64,000 nt of DNA. It comes from Pandoraea sp. Lineage in GTDB: Bacteria > Pseudomonadota > Gammaproteobacteria > Burkholderiales > Burkholderiaceae. The DNA lies in NCBI GenBank assembly GCA_031291335.1, contig JARLJF010000106.1, positions 1-64,000 of the forward strand. Direction: 5' to 3'. Numbering within the stretch: position 1 is the first letter of the stretch; every line of letters starts with the position of its first letter. The notes under the pieces were generated by a model. That model was not told where the DNA came from and did not search any database. It worked only from the letters and a program-made list of their open reading frames with translations. The position numbers and the translations under genes were made by a program. Shown here piece by piece: positions 8,585 through 20,545 of the stretch.

Positions 8585-9124
8585 ATGAAAAAACACCCCC
8601 TCGACTTCTGGGTTGGCCTATTCGTGGTTCTCGGCTTTGCAGCGCTGCTGTTCCTCGCGCTCAAGGCCGGCAACATGAGTTCGCTGTCGTTCTCGAATAC
8701 GTATCCGGTGACGGTGCGCTTCGACAACATTGGCGGCCTCAAGCCGCGCGCCGCCGTCAAGAGCGCGGGCGTGGTGGTTGGCCGTGTGGCGTCGATCAAG
8801 TTCGACGACAAGCGCTATCTGGCTGAAGTCACGCTCAATCTCGACTCGCAGTATCAGTTCCCGAAGGACTCGTCGGCGAAGATTCTGACGTCGGGTTTGC
8901 TCGGCGAGCAGTACATCGGACTGGAACCAGGGGGTGACGATCAGATGCTGAAGGGCGGTGATACGATCACGCTCACGCAGTCCGCCATCGTGTTGGAAAA
9001 CTTGATAGGCCAGTTCCTTTACAACAAGGCGGCGGATGCGGGTGGCGCCCCGGCGAGCGGTGCATCGGCAGCGCCTGCTGCTGCGCCGGCGCAAGGGGCA
9101 GCAACGGTAACTCAAGGAAAATAA
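8585..9124 (+). CDS. mlaD: Lipid-binding MCE-domain protein MlaD
   Basis: A 179-residue protein with a single N-terminal membrane anchor (FWVGLFVVLGFAALLFLAL) and one MCE domain (VTVRFDNIGGLKPRAAVKSAG, LGEQYIGLEPGG). MlaD hexamers form a channel on top of MlaFE in the inner membrane. The alanine/proline-rich last 30 residues are a variable tail. The ATG at 8585 is chosen because it gives the standard anchor; longer in-frame extensions lie within mlaE. Confidence 0.94.
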   Translation: MKKHPLDFWVGLFVVLGFAALLFLALKAGNMSSLSFSNTYPVTVRFDNIGGLKPRAAVKSAGVVVGRVASIKFDDKRYLAEVTLNLDSQYQFPKDSSAKILTSGLLGEQYIGLEPGGDDQMLKGGDTITLTQSAIVLENLIGQFLYNKAADAGGAPASGASAAPAAAPAQGAATVTQGK

Positions 9125-9129
9125 AAGAA

Positions 9130-10026
9130 ATGACCAGCTTCCGTACTTCGGCAGTGCTGGCCGCCGGCGCGATGGCGCTGGCAGGTTGCGCCACTGTCAC
9201 TAACCCGAATCCCGCTGACCCCATCGAAGGTTTCAACCGTTCGATGTACACGTTCAATGACACGCTCGACAAGGCTGTCCTGGTGCCGGTGGCCAAGGGC
9301 TACCGCTTCGCGGTGCCGGAGCCGGCGCGCGACATGGTCACGAACTTCTTCTCGAACGTGGGCGATGTGTACAACTTCGCCAACAACCTGTTGCAGTTGC
9401 AGATCACGGCGGCCGCGCAGGATCTGATGCGCCTGACGATCAACACGTTCTTCGGCGTGGGTGGTCTGTTCGACTTCGCCACCCCGGCCGGATTGCCCAA
9501 GCACAGCCAGGATTTCGGTGTGACGCTCGGCAAGTGGGGCTTGCCGGATGGTCCGTATCTCGTGCTGCCGCTGCTTGGGCCGAGCACGGTGCGTGACACC
9601 GTCGGCATGGCTGGCAACATGTTCATCGACCCGACGTCGTACATCAAGCCGGATTGGGTCAGCTACACAATCTATGGCGTTCGTCTGGTGAACACGCGGG
9701 CCAACCTGCTCGACGCATCGAACCTGCTCGAAGCCGCGGCGCTCGACCCGTACTCGTTCACGCGAGACGCCTATCTGGCACGACGCAAGTACCTGATCAA
9801 CGGTGGAGCAACGGGTTCCTCTGCGCTGCCGAACTATGAAGAGGAAGAGGGCGCTGCGGGTGCCGCTGGGGCCGCTGCTGGCGGTACGAGCGGTCAGCCG
9901 ATGCCGGCAACCCCTGCCTCGGGCGCGAGTGCACCGGCCCCGGGCCGACAAGCGGAACCGGATGCGCCGCAAGGCTCGCCGGTCCCGGGCACGATGGTGC
10001 CGGGCGGCCTGCCGTTCCGTCGCTGA
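9130..10026 (+). CDS. mlaA: Outer-membrane lipoprotein MlaA (VacJ)
   Basis: A 298-residue lipoprotein with a signal peptide ending in the lipobox LAGC (Cys20) and the VacJ core (DPIEGFNRSMYTFNDTLDKA, GVGGLFDFATPAGL, FGVTLGKWG, GPYLVLPLLGPST). MlaA removes mislocalised phospholipid from the outer leaflet and passes it to MlaC. Having mlaA inside the mla operon differs from E. coli, where it is encoded elsewhere. The last 60 residues are low-complexity Ala/Pro/Gly and probably disordered. Confidence 0.94.
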   Translation: MTSFRTSAVLAAGAMALAGCATVTNPNPADPIEGFNRSMYTFNDTLDKAVLVPVAKGYRFAVPEPARDMVTNFFSNVGDVYNFANNLLQLQITAAAQDLMRLTINTFFGVGGLFDFATPAGLPKHSQDFGVTLGKWGLPDGPYLVLPLLGPSTVRDTVGMAGNMFIDPTSYIKPDWVSYTIYGVRLVNTRANLLDASNLLEAAALDPYSFTRDAYLARRKYLINGGATGSSALPNYEEEEGAAGAAGAAAGGTSGQPMPATPASGASAPAPGRQAEPDAPQGSPVPGTMVPGGLPFRR

Positions 10027-10077
10027 TCGACACGGATCGCGCACGGTACGACACCGATTCGCAACAAATATGACAAC

Positions 10078-10098
10078 GCGCCCCGCTAGCCGGGGCGC
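10078..10098 (+). other. GC-rich hairpin between mlaA and mlaC
   Basis: GCGCCCCG and CGGGGCGC form an 8-bp stem around CTAGC. No T-tract follows, so it is more likely an mRNA-stability or partial attenuation element than a terminator. Confidence 0.45.
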
Positions 10099-10217
10099 CG
10101 TCGGCAGGCCCTTCGGGCAACAGTTTGTTACACGACACTGCCGTCATTCCGAGAACTCAAGACGCGACGCGGGTATCCAAACCCGCAACACCCGTCACTC
10201 GAAAGAGGAAGTCCACG

Positions 10218-10838
10218 ATGAAGAAGTTCTGGCTCATTCCTGTCATGGCGTTCATGACTTACACCGCTGCGGGTTCTGCCATGGCGCAGGCCCTGGCTCC
10301 GGATGCACTGGTCAAACAGACCGTGTCCGACGTGATGGCCGCCGCCAAGAGCGATCCGAACATCCAGAAGGGCGATCTGAACAGCATCACCAAGCTGATC
10401 GAAACGAAGATCATGCCGCACTCGGATTTCACGAAGACCACGCAATTGACTACCGGCCGTGCCTGGGCAACCGCCACGCCGCAGCAACGCGAACAACTCA
10501 CGAACGAGTTCAAAAAGTTGCTCCTGTACACGTACGCTGGCGCCATCGCGCAGATTCGTGATCAGCAGGTCGAATACAAGCCGTTCCGCGCGCAGCCGGG
10601 TGACACCGATGTCGCGGTCAACACCAGCGTGCTCAACAATGGCCAGCCGCTCGAACTCGACTACCGTTTGTACAAGACGGCCAGCGGCGAGTGGAAGCTG
10701 TATGACCTGAACGTGCTGGGCGTGTGGCTCGTTCAGAACTATCGCGGCCAGTTCGCCGAGCAGATCAACAAGAACGGTATCGAAGGGCTGATCCAGTTCC
10801 TGAAGGCGCGCAACCAGCAACTCTCGGGCGGCAAGTAA
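10218..10838 (+). CDS. mlaC: Periplasmic phospholipid-binding protein MlaC
   Basis: A 206-residue protein with a cleavable signal peptide (MKKFWLIPVMAFMTYTAAG then SAMAQA) and the MlaC/Ttg2D fold. It shuttles lipid between MlaA and MlaD. The ATG at 10218 follows AAAGAGGAAG at a suitable distance. The in-frame extension upstream to 10125 has no signal-peptide character and is rejected. Confidence 0.94.
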   Translation: MKKFWLIPVMAFMTYTAAGSAMAQALAPDALVKQTVSDVMAAAKSDPNIQKGDLNSITKLIETKIMPHSDFTKTTQLTTGRAWATATPQQREQLTNEFKKLLLYTYAGAIAQIRDQQVEYKPFRAQPGDTDVAVNTSVLNNGQPLELDYRLYKTASGEWKLYDLNVLGVWLVQNYRGQFAEQINKNGIEGLIQFLKARNQQLSGGK

Positions 10839-10842
10839 GCGC

Positions 10843-11100
10843 ATGCTCGCGTTGCAGACCGACCTCACTCACGACACCGCTGGCGACGTCCTCGCACAGG
10901 CCATCGATCGCATCGACGCGGGCGAGACCCAGATCGACTGCGCCGGGCTGAAGCATTTCGACTCGTCGGCGCTCGCCGTGTTGCTGGCCCTGCGCCGCCA
11001 CGCGGTTCGCCGTGGTGCGACGTTGGCGTTCACTAACTTGCCGACGGGGTTGGCCAGCCTTGCGCTGGTGTACGGTGTTGACCATCTGCTCTCGAGCTGA
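10843..11100 (+). CDS. mlaB: STAS-domain protein MlaB
   Basis: An 85-residue STAS protein with the conserved LKHFDSSALAVLLALRR segment, whose serine pair sits at the usual phosphorylation-loop position. MlaB binds MlaF and is needed for transporter assembly. It is the last gene before a strong terminator. Confidence 0.88.
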   Translation: MLALQTDLTHDTAGDVLAQAIDRIDAGETQIDCAGLKHFDSSALAVLLALRRHAVRRGATLAFTNLPTGLASLALVYGVDHLLSS

Positions 11101-11130
11101 TTCGTCTGGCCGGACTGCCGCCCCGAATGA

Positions 11131-11159
11131 AAGCGCCGTCTCACCACGGCGCTTTTTTT
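11131..11159 (+). terminator. Rho-independent terminator of the mla operon
   Basis: AAGCGCCGT and ACGGCGCTT form a 9-bp stem with a six-base loop, followed by a run of seven T. It sits 30 bases after mlaB. Confidence 0.93.
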
Positions 11160-11271
11160 ATGGACAATGCGGTGTCGTGGGCCGGAAGCCTCGCCTGACG
11201 TCTTGACGGCGGGTTACAGGCGTTACCGCCTTGTCAGGCCGGAGGTAAGCACGGCCAGTACCGGCTTCCTT

Positions 11272-11277
11272 TATAAT
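11272..11277 (+). promoter_or_regulatory. -10 element upstream of the YadGH-type ABC genes
   Basis: A perfect TATAAT lies about 154 bases before the next gene. The 11160-11430 interval holds no ORF I would support and no clear -35. The candidate rests on the -10 hexamer alone. Confidence 0.35.
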
Positions 11278-11430
11278 CAGGGGTTTTCTGCCAACTTTTG
11301 GGCAGTTATCCCCATCCGGGCACCGTTGCCGCCGATATGGCTGCTGCCGCGATCCCAGCGGTCTGCACACATGGTCGGCCGTGGCCGGAGAACAAAATGG
11401 CGTACCCGCCAAGACGGGTGCGCGCAGTCC

Positions 11431-12353
<923 letters not shown>

Positions 12354-12357
<4 letters not shown>

Positions 12358-13109
12358 TCGGCTTCCGCACGCTGTTCTACAAAGAAGTGCTGCGTTTCTG
12401 GAAGGTGAGCTTCCAGACCGTGGGTGCGCCGGTGCTGACCGCGCTGCTGTACCTGATGATCTTCGGCCACGTGCTCGAAGACCGCGTGAAGGTCTACGAC
12501 CAGATCAGCTACACGTCCTTTCTCGTGCCGGGTCTGGTGATGATGAGCGTGTTGCAGAACGCGTTTGCCAACAGTTCGTCGTCGCTGATCCAGTCCAAGA
12601 TCACGGGCAATCTCGTGTTCGTGCTGCTGCCGCCGCTCTCGCACTGGGAGATGTATGGCGCGTATGTGCTCGCTGCCGTCGTGCGCGGGCTGTCGGTGGG
12701 GCTGGGGGTTTTCGTGGTGACGGCTGCCTTCACGCATCTGTCGTTCGCGGCCCCGCTGTGGATCATCGGCTTCGCGTTTTTCGGCGCGGCGATTCTCGGA
12801 ACGTTGGGATTGATCGCGGGCATCTGGGCCGAGAAGTTCGACCAGCTCGCCGCGTTCCAGAACTTTCTGATCATGCCGGCGACATTCCTCGCGGGCGTGT
12901 TTTACTCGATTCACTCGCTGCCGCCGCTGTGGCAGGCTGTCTCGCACTTCAACCCGTTCTTCTACATGATCGACGGGTTCCGCTACGGCTTCTTCGGCGT
13001 GTCCGACGTGGCCCCGCAGACCAGCCTTGCCGTCGTCGGTGCGACTTTCCTGATACTTGCATTCGTGGCGCTGACGCTGCTGCGCCGCGGCTACAAACTG
13101 CGTCACTGA
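12354..13109 (+). CDS. ABC-2 type permease, YadH-like
   Basis: A 251-residue inner-membrane protein with about six hydrophobic spans and the ABC-2 family region FLIMPATFLAGVFYSIHSLP. It partners the preceding ATPase, with which it overlaps by four bases. The pair sits between mlaB and the BolA gene in many Burkholderiales, which suggests an envelope role. That is inference from context. Confidence 0.9.
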
Positions 13110-13127
13110 ACTTCTCTAGGATCGGCA

Positions 13128-13367
13128 ATGCTGCCTACCCCCGAACAAATCAAACAGTACATCGAAGCCGGTCTGGCTTGCGAACACGTGGCCGTCGAAG
13201 GTGATGGCCAGCACTTCTTTGCGACCATCGTGAGCGCACAGTTCGAAGGCCGGCGCCTTATCGCGCGCCATCAACTCGTGTACGCCGCACTGGGTGATCG
13301 CATGAAGGCGGAAATTCATGCGCTGTCGATGAAGACCCTGACGCCCACGGAGTATCAGGCGCAATGA
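13128..13367 (+). CDS. BolA/IbaG family protein
   Basis: A 79-residue BolA-fold protein ([37 protein letters not shown]). Members bind [2Fe-2S] clusters with monothiol glutaredoxins through a conserved histidine. E. coli ibaG (yrbA) also stands just before murA at the end of the mla cluster, so this is probably the IbaG orthologue. Its stop overlaps the murA ATG. Confidence 0.88.
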   Translation: MLPTPEQIKQYIEAGLACEHVAVEGDGQHFFATIVSAQFEGRRLIARHQLVYAALGDRMKAEIHALSMKTLTPTEYQAQ

Positions 13368-14704
13368 GGATTACGCAAGAGAGCGCTGGCGCCGCCGGCA
13401 ACAGCGAGGCCGCCGCTGGCGAGCGCGTGGCCGCGGACCACCTCGAAATCGAAGGTGGCGAGCGGCTGACGGGAGAGATTACCGTCTCGGGTGCCAAGAA
13501 CGCGGCCCTGCCCATTCTGTGTGCGAGTCTGCTGACGGCCGAGCCGCTGGTGCTCGGTAACGTTCCCGATCTGCACGACGTGCGCACCATGCTGACGCTG
13601 CTCGCGCGCATGGGGGTCAGGGTCGAGCGCAATGGCGAATCGGTGACGCTCGACGCGTCGCAGATCACCGAACCCGCGGCCCCGTATGACCTCGTGAAGA
13701 CCATGCGAGCGTCGATTCTCGTGCTCGGTCCGCTGCTCGCCCGCTGCGGCGAAGCGCGTGTGTCGCTGCCGGGCGGATGTGCCATCGGGGCGCGTCCCGT
13801 CGATCAGCACATCAAGGGCCTGCAAAAGATGGGGGCCGAGATCACGCTGACGCACGGTGACATCGTCGCCAAGGCGGCCCGCCTGCGTGGCGAGACGCTC
13901 GTGACCGATATGATCACCGTTACGGGCACCGAAAATCTGCTCATGGCGGCAACGCTCGCCGATGGCGTTACCGTGCTGGCCAATGCCGCCCGTGAGCCGG
14001 AAGTGACGGATCTGGCCCACCTGCTGGTGAAGATGGGCGCGAAGATCGAAGGGATCGGCACGGATCGTCTGGTGGTGACCGGCGTGTCGCGCTTGCATGG
14101 TGCAACGCACGATGTCGTACCCGACCGGATCGAAGCCGGCACGTTCCTGTGCGCGGCCGTGGCGACGCGTGGCGACATCACGTTGCGTCGCGTGGCGCCG
14201 TCCACGCTCGACGCCGTGATCGAGAAGCTGCGTGAAACCGGCGCCCACGTGACGGCCGGTGCGGATTGGTTGCGCGTGACGATGGACCGGCGCGCGCGTG
14301 CAGTGAGTTTCCGAACGTCGGAATATCCGGCGTTCCCGACCGACATGCAAGCCCAGTTCATGGCGCTGAACTGCATCGCGGAAGGCGCGTCGCAGGTCGT
14401 CGAAACGATCTTCGAGAACCGCTTCATGCACGTGCAGGAATTGATGCGTCTGGGCGCGAATATCGGCATCGATGGCAACACGGCGCGAATTTCCGGCGTG
14501 GATCGCCTGTCGGGTGCGCACGTGATGGCAACCGATTTGCGCGCGTCCGCCAGCCTGATCGTCGCGGGTCTGACGGCCGATGGCCGCACGCTCGTCGACC
14601 GTATTCATCACCTCGATCGCGGCTATCATCGTATCGAGGCAAAGTTGTGCGCCGTGGGCGCGCGAATCCGGCGTGTGGAAGCGCGCCAGGGAGAGATTGC
14701 ATGA
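13364..14704 (+). CDS. murA: UDP-N-acetylglucosamine 1-carboxyvinyltransferase MurA
   Basis: A 446-residue enzyme of the first committed step in peptidoglycan synthesis (enolpyruvate transfer to UDP-GlcNAc). The fosfomycin-reactive cysteine is present in [13 protein letters not shown] (Cys139 here). The [10 protein letters not shown] start of the fold is at residue 41, so the protein has about 25 extra N-terminal residues compared with E. coli MurA. The ATG at 13364 is supported by the ATGA overlap with the BolA gene. A GTG 21 codons later would remove most of the extension. Confidence 0.95.
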   Translation: MRITQESAGAAGNSEAAAGERVAADHLEIEGGERLTGEITVSGAKNAALPILCASLLTAEPLVLGNVPDLHDVRTMLTLLARMGVRVERNGESVTLDASQITEPAAPYDLVKTMRASILVLGPLLARCGEARVSLPGGCAIGARPVDQHIKGLQKMGAEITLTHGDIVAKAARLRGETLVTDMITVTGTENLLMAATLADGVTVLANAAREPEVTDLAHLLVKMGAKIEGIGTDRLVVTGVSRLHGATHDVVPDRIEAGTFLCAAVATRGDITLRRVAPSTLDAVIEKLRETGAHVTAGADWLRVTMDRRARAVSFRTSEYPAFPTDMQAQFMALNCIAEGASQVVETIFENRFMHVQELMRLGANIGIDGNTARISGVDRLSGAHVMATDLRASASLIVAGLTADGRTLVDRIHHLDRGYHRIEAKLCAVGARIRRVEARQGEIA

Positions 14705-15381
14705 GTTCCGCCAAGACGGCCCCGCCGCTCGCTCAACCGCTGACGCTGGCGTTATCCAAAGGGCGTATCTTTACGGAGACGCTGCCGCTGCTGGCGGCCG
14801 CCGGTATCGAAGTCACGGAAGACCCGGAGACCTCGCGCAAGCTGATTTTGCCGACGACGGACCCGAACCTGCGCGTCATCATCGTGCGCGCGACCGACGT
14901 GCCGACTTACGTGCAATATGGTGCCGCCGACTTCGGCGTGGCCGGCAAGGACGTGCTCATCGAGCACGGCGGTGGCGGACTGTACCAGCCGATCGATTTG
15001 AACATTGCGCGTTGCCGCATGTCTGTGGCTGTACCGAAGGGCTTCGATTATGCGAATGCCGTACGTCAGGGTGCGCGCCTGCGGGTCGCGACCAAGTACG
15101 TGCAGACCGCACGCGAGCACTTCGCGGCCAAGGGCGTGCACGTCGACCTGATCAAGCTGTACGGCTCGATGGAGCTGGGCCCGCTCGTGGGTCTGGCCGA
15201 CGCGATCGTCGATCTGGTGAGCACCGGCGGTACGCTGCGGGCCAACAATCTGGTGGAAGTGGAAGAGATCATGGAAATCTCGTCCCGCCTAGTGATCAAC
15301 CAGGCTGCGCTCAAGTTGAAACGCGAGTCGTTGCAGCCTATTCTGGATGCCTTCGAGCAGGCCTCCCGGCAAAAAGCATGA
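14701..15381 (+). CDS. hisG: ATP phosphoribosyltransferase, short form HisG
   Basis: A 226-residue short-form HisG ([45 protein letters not shown]). It lacks the C-terminal regulatory domain, as in HisG proteins that work with HisZ. No hisZ lies in this window. It starts inside the murA stop codon and ends inside the hisD start, so murA, hisG and hisD are translationally linked. Confidence 0.95.
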   Translation: MSSAKTAPPLAQPLTLALSKGRIFTETLPLLAAAGIEVTEDPETSRKLILPTTDPNLRVIIVRATDVPTYVQYGAADFGVAGKDVLIEHGGGGLYQPIDLNIARCRMSVAVPKGFDYANAVRQGARLRVATKYVQTAREHFAAKGVHVDLIKLYGSMELGPLVGLADAIVDLVSTGGTLRANNLVEVEEIMEISSRLVINQAALKLKRESLQPILDAFEQASRQKA

Positions 15382-16700
15382 AACTCGATATTCGCAATCT
15401 CGATTCCTCCGCTGAAGGCTTCGCGAAACAGCTTCGCGATGTTCTGGCGTTCGAGGCGAGCGAAGACGCCGCCATCGACCGCGCGGCCGCCGAAATTCTC
15501 GCTGACGTGAAGACGCGTGGCGATGCGGCTGTTATCGAATACACCAACAAGTTCGACCGACTGAGCGCGCAAGGCATGACGGCGCTCGAGCTGCCAGCCG
15601 AAGCACTGGCCGCAGCGCTCGAGAGTCTTGAGCCGAAGCGTCGCGCCGCGCTCGAAGCGGCGGCTGCCCGCGTGCGCGCCTATCACGAGAAGCAACGCAT
15701 CGAATGCGGCACCCATAGCTGGCAGTACACCGAGTCGGACGGCACGGTGCTGGGCCAGAAGGTCACGCCGCTCGATCGCGTGGGCATCTATGTGCCGGGT
15801 GGCAAGGCGGCGTATCCGTCGTCCGTGCTGATGAACGCGATTCCGGCGCGTGTCGCCGGCGTGAAGGACATCATCATGGTGGTGCCCACGCCGGACGGCG
15901 TGCAGAACCCGCTGGTGCTTGCTGCCGCACACATCGCCGGTGTAGACCGAGTGTTCACCATCGGTGGCGCGCAGGCCGTCGGGGCGCTGGCCTATGGCAC
16001 CGAGACGGTGCCGGCCGTCGACAAGATCGTCGGTCCCGGCAATGCCTTCGTGGCGGCGGCCAAGCGCCGCGTGTTCGGCACCGTCGGCATCGACATGATC
16101 GCCGGGCCGTCTGAGATTCTCGTCATTTGCGATGGTTCGACCGACCCCGACTGGGTCGCGATGGACCTGTTCTCGCAGGCGGAGCACGATGAACTCGCGC
16201 AGTCCATTCTGCTGTGCCCGGACGCGCAATACCTCGCGCGCGTGCACGCCTCGATGGAGCGTCAGATCGAAGAGATGCCGCGCCGCGAGGTGATCGCCGC
16301 ATCGCTGCAAGGCCGTGGTGCGCTGATCAAGGTGCGCGATATGGCTGAAGCCTGCGAGATCGCCAACGTGATCGCGCCCGAGCACTTGGAAATCTCGGCC
16401 GAGACGCCGCAGCAGTGGGGCGAGAAGATTCGTCACGCTGGTGCGATTTTCCTCGGCAAGTTCACGAGCGAGAGCCTGGGCGATTACTGCGCCGGCCCCA
16501 ACCACGTGCTGCCGACCTCGCGTACCGCGCGATTCTCGTCGCCGCTGGGGGTGTACGACTTCATCAAGCGCTCGAGCCTCATTGAAGTGAGCGAGGGCGG
16601 TGCCCGCATGCTCGGCGAGATTGCCGCTGAACTGGCTTACGGCGAAGGGCTGCAAGCGCACGCGCGCAGTGCCGAGTTCCGTTTGCATCACGAGTCCTGA
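15378..16700 (+). CDS. hisD: Histidinol dehydrogenase HisD
   Basis: A 440-residue zinc enzyme catalysing the last two steps of histidine synthesis. The conserved segments [31 protein letters not shown] and [20 protein letters not shown] are intact. The ATG at 15378 forms the ATGA overlap with hisG and gives the expected length. Confidence 0.97.
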   Translation: MKLDIRNLDSSAEGFAKQLRDVLAFEASEDAAIDRAAAEILADVKTRGDAAVIEYTNKFDRLSAQGMTALELPAEALAAALESLEPKRRAALEAAAARVRAYHEKQRIECGTHSWQYTESDGTVLGQKVTPLDRVGIYVPGGKAAYPSSVLMNAIPARVAGVKDIIMVVPTPDGVQNPLVLAAAHIAGVDRVFTIGGAQAVGALAYGTETVPAVDKIVGPGNAFVAAAKRRVFGTVGIDMIAGPSEILVICDGSTDPDWVAMDLFSQAEHDELAQSILLCPDAQYLARVHASMERQIEEMPRREVIAASLQGRGALIKVRDMAEACEIANVIAPEHLEISAETPQQWGEKIRHAGAIFLGKFTSESLGDYCAGPNHVLPTSRTARFSSPLGVYDFIKRSSLIEVSEGGARMLGEIAAELAYGEGLQAHARSAEFRLHHES

Positions 16701-16701
16701 C

Positions 16702-17256
16702 ATGCGCGACGACGCCCTGCGGCCCGCGTACTGTCAAACGACGCCGGCCACTGCCTGGCGTCGGACCCGCACAAGCGCTGCCTTCCCATTGTTTTCGCTG
16801 CCGGCCCGCCTCGCGCGGGCTGTGCTGCGTGCTGCCGCCATATTCGCCCTCGGGTTCACGGCCAGCACCGCCGCGCACGCTGCCGGTAACTATTGCCAGC
16901 ACGCTACGTTCGAAGGCGCGTCCGTCGAGCGTCTGACCGTGTGTGTGCGCCGTCAGGCATTCGACAATGATGTCTACGTGTTGCGTCTCGGCGGCAAGAC
17001 CGCGCTACGCGGCACGGACGACGAAGTTGCCCACGGCGTGTTCGGGCGCGTTGGCAATCGGCTCGTGGCCATGCGCTGCGAGGCTGAGGAATCGCCCGCG
17101 CGCGTGAGCCCTGCGGTGGCACAGGCGCTGTCGTGGCAGACGGGCGTGCGCGTGCAGCGCATTACCGACGCCCTCGGCAGCGTGGAAACCGGTCGCCGGT
17201 GCACCGTCAAGATCGACGGCGCCGACGCGGGATTGCTGACGTTCGCTTTCAACTGA
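16702..17256 (+). CDS. Conserved secreted protein of unknown function inside the his operon
   Basis: A 184-residue protein that begins one base after the hisD stop. Residues 35 to about 60 form a hydrophobic signal segment ending [10 protein letters not shown], so it is probably exported despite its long arginine-rich start. A start nearer the hydrophobic part is possible. The mature part is small, with cysteines at intervals (NYCQH, VCVRRQ, MRCEAE, RRCTVK), which may form disulfides in the periplasm. I do not recognise a family. Confidence 0.65.
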   Translation: MRDDALRPAYCQTTPATAWRRTRTSAAFPLFSLPARLARAVLRAAAIFALGFTASTAAHAAGNYCQHATFEGASVERLTVCVRRQAFDNDVYVLRLGGKTALRGTDDEVAHGVFGRVGNRLVAMRCEAEESPARVSPAVAQALSWQTGVRVQRITDALGSVETGRRCTVKIDGADAGLLTFAFN

Positions 17257-17299
17257 TTCGCTCTCTCCGATCTTCACGCAGGCTCCTCATTCATCCGCC

Positions 17300-18364
17300 A
17301 TGTCCGTCGACCAAGTGATCCGCCCCGATGTGCTCGCCATGAGCACCTACCCTGTGCCCGATGCCAGCGGTTTCCTCAAGCTCGACGCGATGGAGAACCC
17401 GTACCGCCTGCCCGACGCGCTGCGCACCGCGCTGGGGCAGCGTCTGGCCGACGTGGCGCTGAATCGCTATCCGGCGCCGCGTCCGCACGCGTTGCTCGAG
17501 AAGCTCGCGCGCACGATGGGCGTGCCCGCCGGGGCCCGGTTGCTGCTGGGTAATGGGTCGGACGAGATCATCAGCATGATCGCGATGGCCACGGCCCGCC
17601 CGGGCGCCGCCGTGATCGCGCCGATGCCGGGTTTCGTCATGTACGAGATGTCGTCGCGCTTTGCGGGGATCGCGTTCGTTGGCGTGCCGCTACGCCCCGA
17701 CTTCTCGCTCGATATGCCGGCGATGCTGAACGCCATTGCGGCGCATCCGGGGGCGGTGGTCTATCTCGCCTATCCGAACAACCCGACGGGCAACCTGTTC
17801 GCCGACGACGACATCGAGACGCTGGTGCGCGCCGCCGGCCGGGGGCTGGTGGTGATCGACGAGGCATACCAGCCGTTCGCCGGGAAGACGTGGATGCCGC
17901 GTCTGCCGGAATTCCCGAATCTGCTGGTCATGCGCACCGTCTCGAAACTCGGTCTGGCGGGGATCCGACTGGGTTACGTGGCGGGCAGCGCGGACTGGCT
18001 CGACCAGCTCGACAAGGTGCGTCCGCCGTACAACGTGAACGTGCTCACGCAGGCGTGTGCCGAATTCATGCTCGATCACCTCGACGTGCTCGACGCTCAG
18101 GCGGCGCAATTGCGGGCCGAACGCACGCGGCTGGCCGCGGCGGTGGCGGCGCTGCCCGGGGTGACGGTGTTCCCGAGCGACGCGAATTTTCTGCTCGTTC
18201 GTGTGCCGGATGCCGACAAAACCCACGCTGGCTTGCTGGCACACAAGGTGTTGATCAAAAACGTGGGTAAAATGCACATATTGCTGGCCAATTGCCTGAG
18301 ATTGACGGTCGGCACCCCCACGGAGAATGCGGCAATGGTCCAAGCCCTGGCCGCATCACTCTAA
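17300..18364 (+). CDS. hisC: Histidinol-phosphate aminotransferase HisC
   Basis: A 354-residue class I/II PLP-dependent aminotransferase. It contains KLDAMENPY, the NNPTGNLF nucleotide-turn motif, and the PLP lysine segment [14 protein letters not shown]. It transaminates imidazole-acetol phosphate with glutamate. It lies between the secreted-protein gene and hisB. Confidence 0.95.
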   Translation: MSVDQVIRPDVLAMSTYPVPDASGFLKLDAMENPYRLPDALRTALGQRLADVALNRYPAPRPHALLEKLARTMGVPAGARLLLGNGSDEIISMIAMATARPGAAVIAPMPGFVMYEMSSRFAGIAFVGVPLRPDFSLDMPAMLNAIAAHPGAVVYLAYPNNPTGNLFADDDIETLVRAAGRGLVVIDEAYQPFAGKTWMPRLPEFPNLLVMRTVSKLGLAGIRLGYVAGSADWLDQLDKVRPPYNVNVLTQACAEFMLDHLDVLDAQAAQLRAERTRLAAAVAALPGVTVFPSDANFLLVRVPDADKTHAGLLAHKVLIKNVGKMHILLANCLRLTVGTPTENAAMVQALAASL

Positions 18365-18391
18365 CAAGCTATACGACGAGAACTCACCATC

Positions 18392-18979
18392 ATGCGCATT
18401 GCGGAAGTCGTTCGCGATACCAGCGAAACGCAAATACGCGTCAAGATCGACCTGGACGGCACCGGCCGGAAGACGCTCGATACCGGCGTGCCGTTTCTGG
18501 ACCACATGCTCGACCAGATCGCGCGACACGGCCTCATCGACATGGATGTCGAAGCGAAGGGCGACACGTTCATCGACGATCACCATACGGTGGAAGACGT
18601 CGGCATCACGCTGGGTATGGCCGTGGCCAAGGCCATCGGCGACCGGAAGGGCATCGTGCGCTACGGCCACAGCTATGTGCCGCTCGACGAAGCGCTCTCG
18701 CGCGTGGTGATCGATTTCTCGGGCCGTCCCGGTCTCGAATTCCATGTGCCATTCACGCGCGCACGTGTGGGCAATTTCGACGTCGACCTCACCATCGAAT
18801 TTTTCCGTGGCTTCGTGAATCACGCGGGTGTCACGCTGCATATCGACAATCTGCGCGGTATCAACGCCCATCACCAGTGCGAAACGGTGTTCAAGGCGTT
18901 CGGCCGCGCGCTGCGCATGGCGGTCGAGATCGATCCGCGTGCTGCGGGTGTCGTGCCGTCCACGAAGGGAAGCCTGTAA
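18392..18979 (+). CDS. hisB: Imidazoleglycerol-phosphate dehydratase HisB
   Basis: A 195-residue monofunctional dehydratase, without the HisN phosphatase part seen in E. coli. Mn-binding histidine motifs are visible in [25 protein letters not shown] and [17 protein letters not shown]. Histidinol phosphatase must be encoded elsewhere. Confidence 0.96.
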   Translation: MRIAEVVRDTSETQIRVKIDLDGTGRKTLDTGVPFLDHMLDQIARHGLIDMDVEAKGDTFIDDHHTVEDVGITLGMAVAKAIGDRKGIVRYGHSYVPLDEALSRVVIDFSGRPGLEFHVPFTRARVGNFDVDLTIEFFRGFVNHAGVTLHIDNLRGINAHHQCETVFKAFGRALRMAVEIDPRAAGVVPSTKGSL

Positions 18980-19090
18980 CGCGAGACTGGCCGGCGCTGC
19001 CTGCCGGATAGGATAGCCCGCCGGTCCGCAAGACCGGCGCCCCCTGCGACGCATCATCGACCGGCCGGACGCCGGCGCCGTGTGCCCCCT

Positions 19091-19717
19091 ATGACGCTCG
19101 ACGCCTTCAAGTTCTTCATCTCGTTGCTGGCCCTGATCAACCCGCTCGGGGCGATCCCGCTGTTCATCAGTCTGACGTCTTCGCAGACGCGCGAAGAGAA
19201 GCGCCATACGATCAATGTTGCGGCGATTGCCGTGGCCCTGGTGGTCGCCGGTTCGGGACTGTTCGGTGAAGCCATCATCCGCTTCTTCGGCATCTCGATT
19301 GCGTCGCTGGAAGTGGGTGGCGGCGTCATCATGTTGCTCATGGCCGTGAACATGATCAACGCGCAGACGGGAAACACGCGGGCGACGGCGGAAGAGCGTC
19401 ACGAAGCGGAAGAGCGGCCGAATATCGCCGTGGTGCCCCTCGCGATCCCGCTGCTCACCGGTCCGGGCACGATCAGTACCGTGATCATCTACTCGGGCCG
19501 CGCCCACGGCTGGGCGCAGATCCTGGCGCTCATGGCGATCGGCGTGGGCGTGGGGGCGGTGTGCTGGGTGGCGCTGCGCAGCGCCGGGCGTATCGAAGGC
19601 TGGCTTGGGCGTACGGGCATCAACATCGGCACGCGTCTGATGGGGTTGATCCTCTCGGCGCTGGCCGTGGAATTCATTATCGATGGTTTGAAAATACTGC
19701 TGCCGAGTTTGAGATGA
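19091..19717 (+). CDS. MarC-family integral membrane protein
   Basis: A 208-residue MarC/UPF0056 protein with six hydrophobic spans and the family stretches [17 protein letters not shown] and [17 protein letters not shown]. The biochemical role of the family is not established. It sits between hisB and hisH, and its stop overlaps the hisH ATG, so it is translated with the his genes. The ATG at 19091 is preferred to a GTG three codons earlier. Confidence 0.87.
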   Translation: MTLDAFKFFISLLALINPLGAIPLFISLTSSQTREEKRHTINVAAIAVALVVAGSGLFGEAIIRFFGISIASLEVGGGVIMLLMAVNMINAQTGNTRATAEERHEAEERPNIAVVPLAIPLLTGPGTISTVIIYSGRAHGWAQILALMAIGVGVGAVCWVALRSAGRIEGWLGRTGINIGTRLMGLILSALAVEFIIDGLKILLPSLR

Positions 19718-20352
19718 ATAAGATTGCGATTGTCGACTACGGAATGGGCAACCTGCGCTCGGTCTATCAGGCGCTGCGTGCGGCCGCGCCGGAAGCCGAC
19801 GTGAGCATCAGCAGCGACGCCGCCGAGATTCGCGCCGCCGATCGCGTGGTGCTGCCGGGGCAGGGCGCGATGCGTGACTGCATGGGCTGCCTGAACGAGT
19901 CGGGTCTGCGTGAGGCGGTCGTTGAGGCCGCCGCCACCAAGCCGATGTTCGGTGTGTGCGTGGGCGAGCAGATGCTGTTCGACATGTCGGATGAAGGCAA
20001 CACGCCCGCGCTCGGCCTGCTGCCGGGCCGCGTGGTGCGCTTCGATCTCGAAGGCCAGGTGCAGGACGACGGTTCGCGCTTCAAGGTGCCCCAGATGGGC
20101 TGGAATCGCGTGCGTCAGACGCAGGGACACCCGATCTGGGCCGGCGTGCCCGACGACAGCTATTTTTACTTCGTGCACAGCTATTACGTGGTGCCCGGCA
20201 AGCCCGAACTGACGGCCGGCGAGACGGTCTATGGAGTGCCCTTTACCTGCGCAGTGGCCCAAGATAATATCTTCGCCACCCAGTTCCACCCGGAAAAGAG
20301 CGCCCAGGCCGGCCTTGCCCTTTATCGTAATTTTGCGCAGTGGAAGCCCTGA
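19714..20352 (+). CDS. hisH: Imidazole glycerol phosphate synthase, glutaminase subunit HisH
   Basis: A 212-residue class I glutamine amidotransferase with [11 protein letters not shown] at the start, the nucleophile segment [11 protein letters not shown] and the His/Glu pair in [10 protein letters not shown]. It feeds ammonia to HisF. The start overlaps the marC stop. Confidence 0.96.
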   Translation: MNKIAIVDYGMGNLRSVYQALRAAAPEADVSISSDAAEIRAADRVVLPGQGAMRDCMGCLNESGLREAVVEAAATKPMFGVCVGEQMLFDMSDEGNTPALGLLPGRVVRFDLEGQVQDDGSRFKVPQMGWNRVRQTQGHPIWAGVPDDSYFYFVHSYYVVPGKPELTAGETVYGVPFTCAVAQDNIFATQFHPEKSAQAGLALYRNFAQWKP

Positions 20353-20545
20353 TCGTGACGCGCGTGATGCGTGGGCGTCCAGGTTCCTCTCTGAGCGTGC
20401 TCGCTATCCCGGCTTATACTGTGTGTCATGTTGACGAATCCGATCCCGATGTGCCGATGCCCGGCCAGGCAGGGGTCGGTTTTGTGTTGTCCGCGTAATT
20501 TGCGAATTTCTTCTACTTCCCTCTAGCGACGTTTCACGATTGCCT

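Noticed and set aside
13355-14629. A 424-codon minus-strand frame opposite murA
   Set aside because: Shadow of a well-supported murA; composition is that of reverse-complement coding DNA.
15066-16703. A 545-codon minus-strand frame opposite hisG/hisD
   Set aside because: Shadow of hisD; no motif and extreme His/Arg content.
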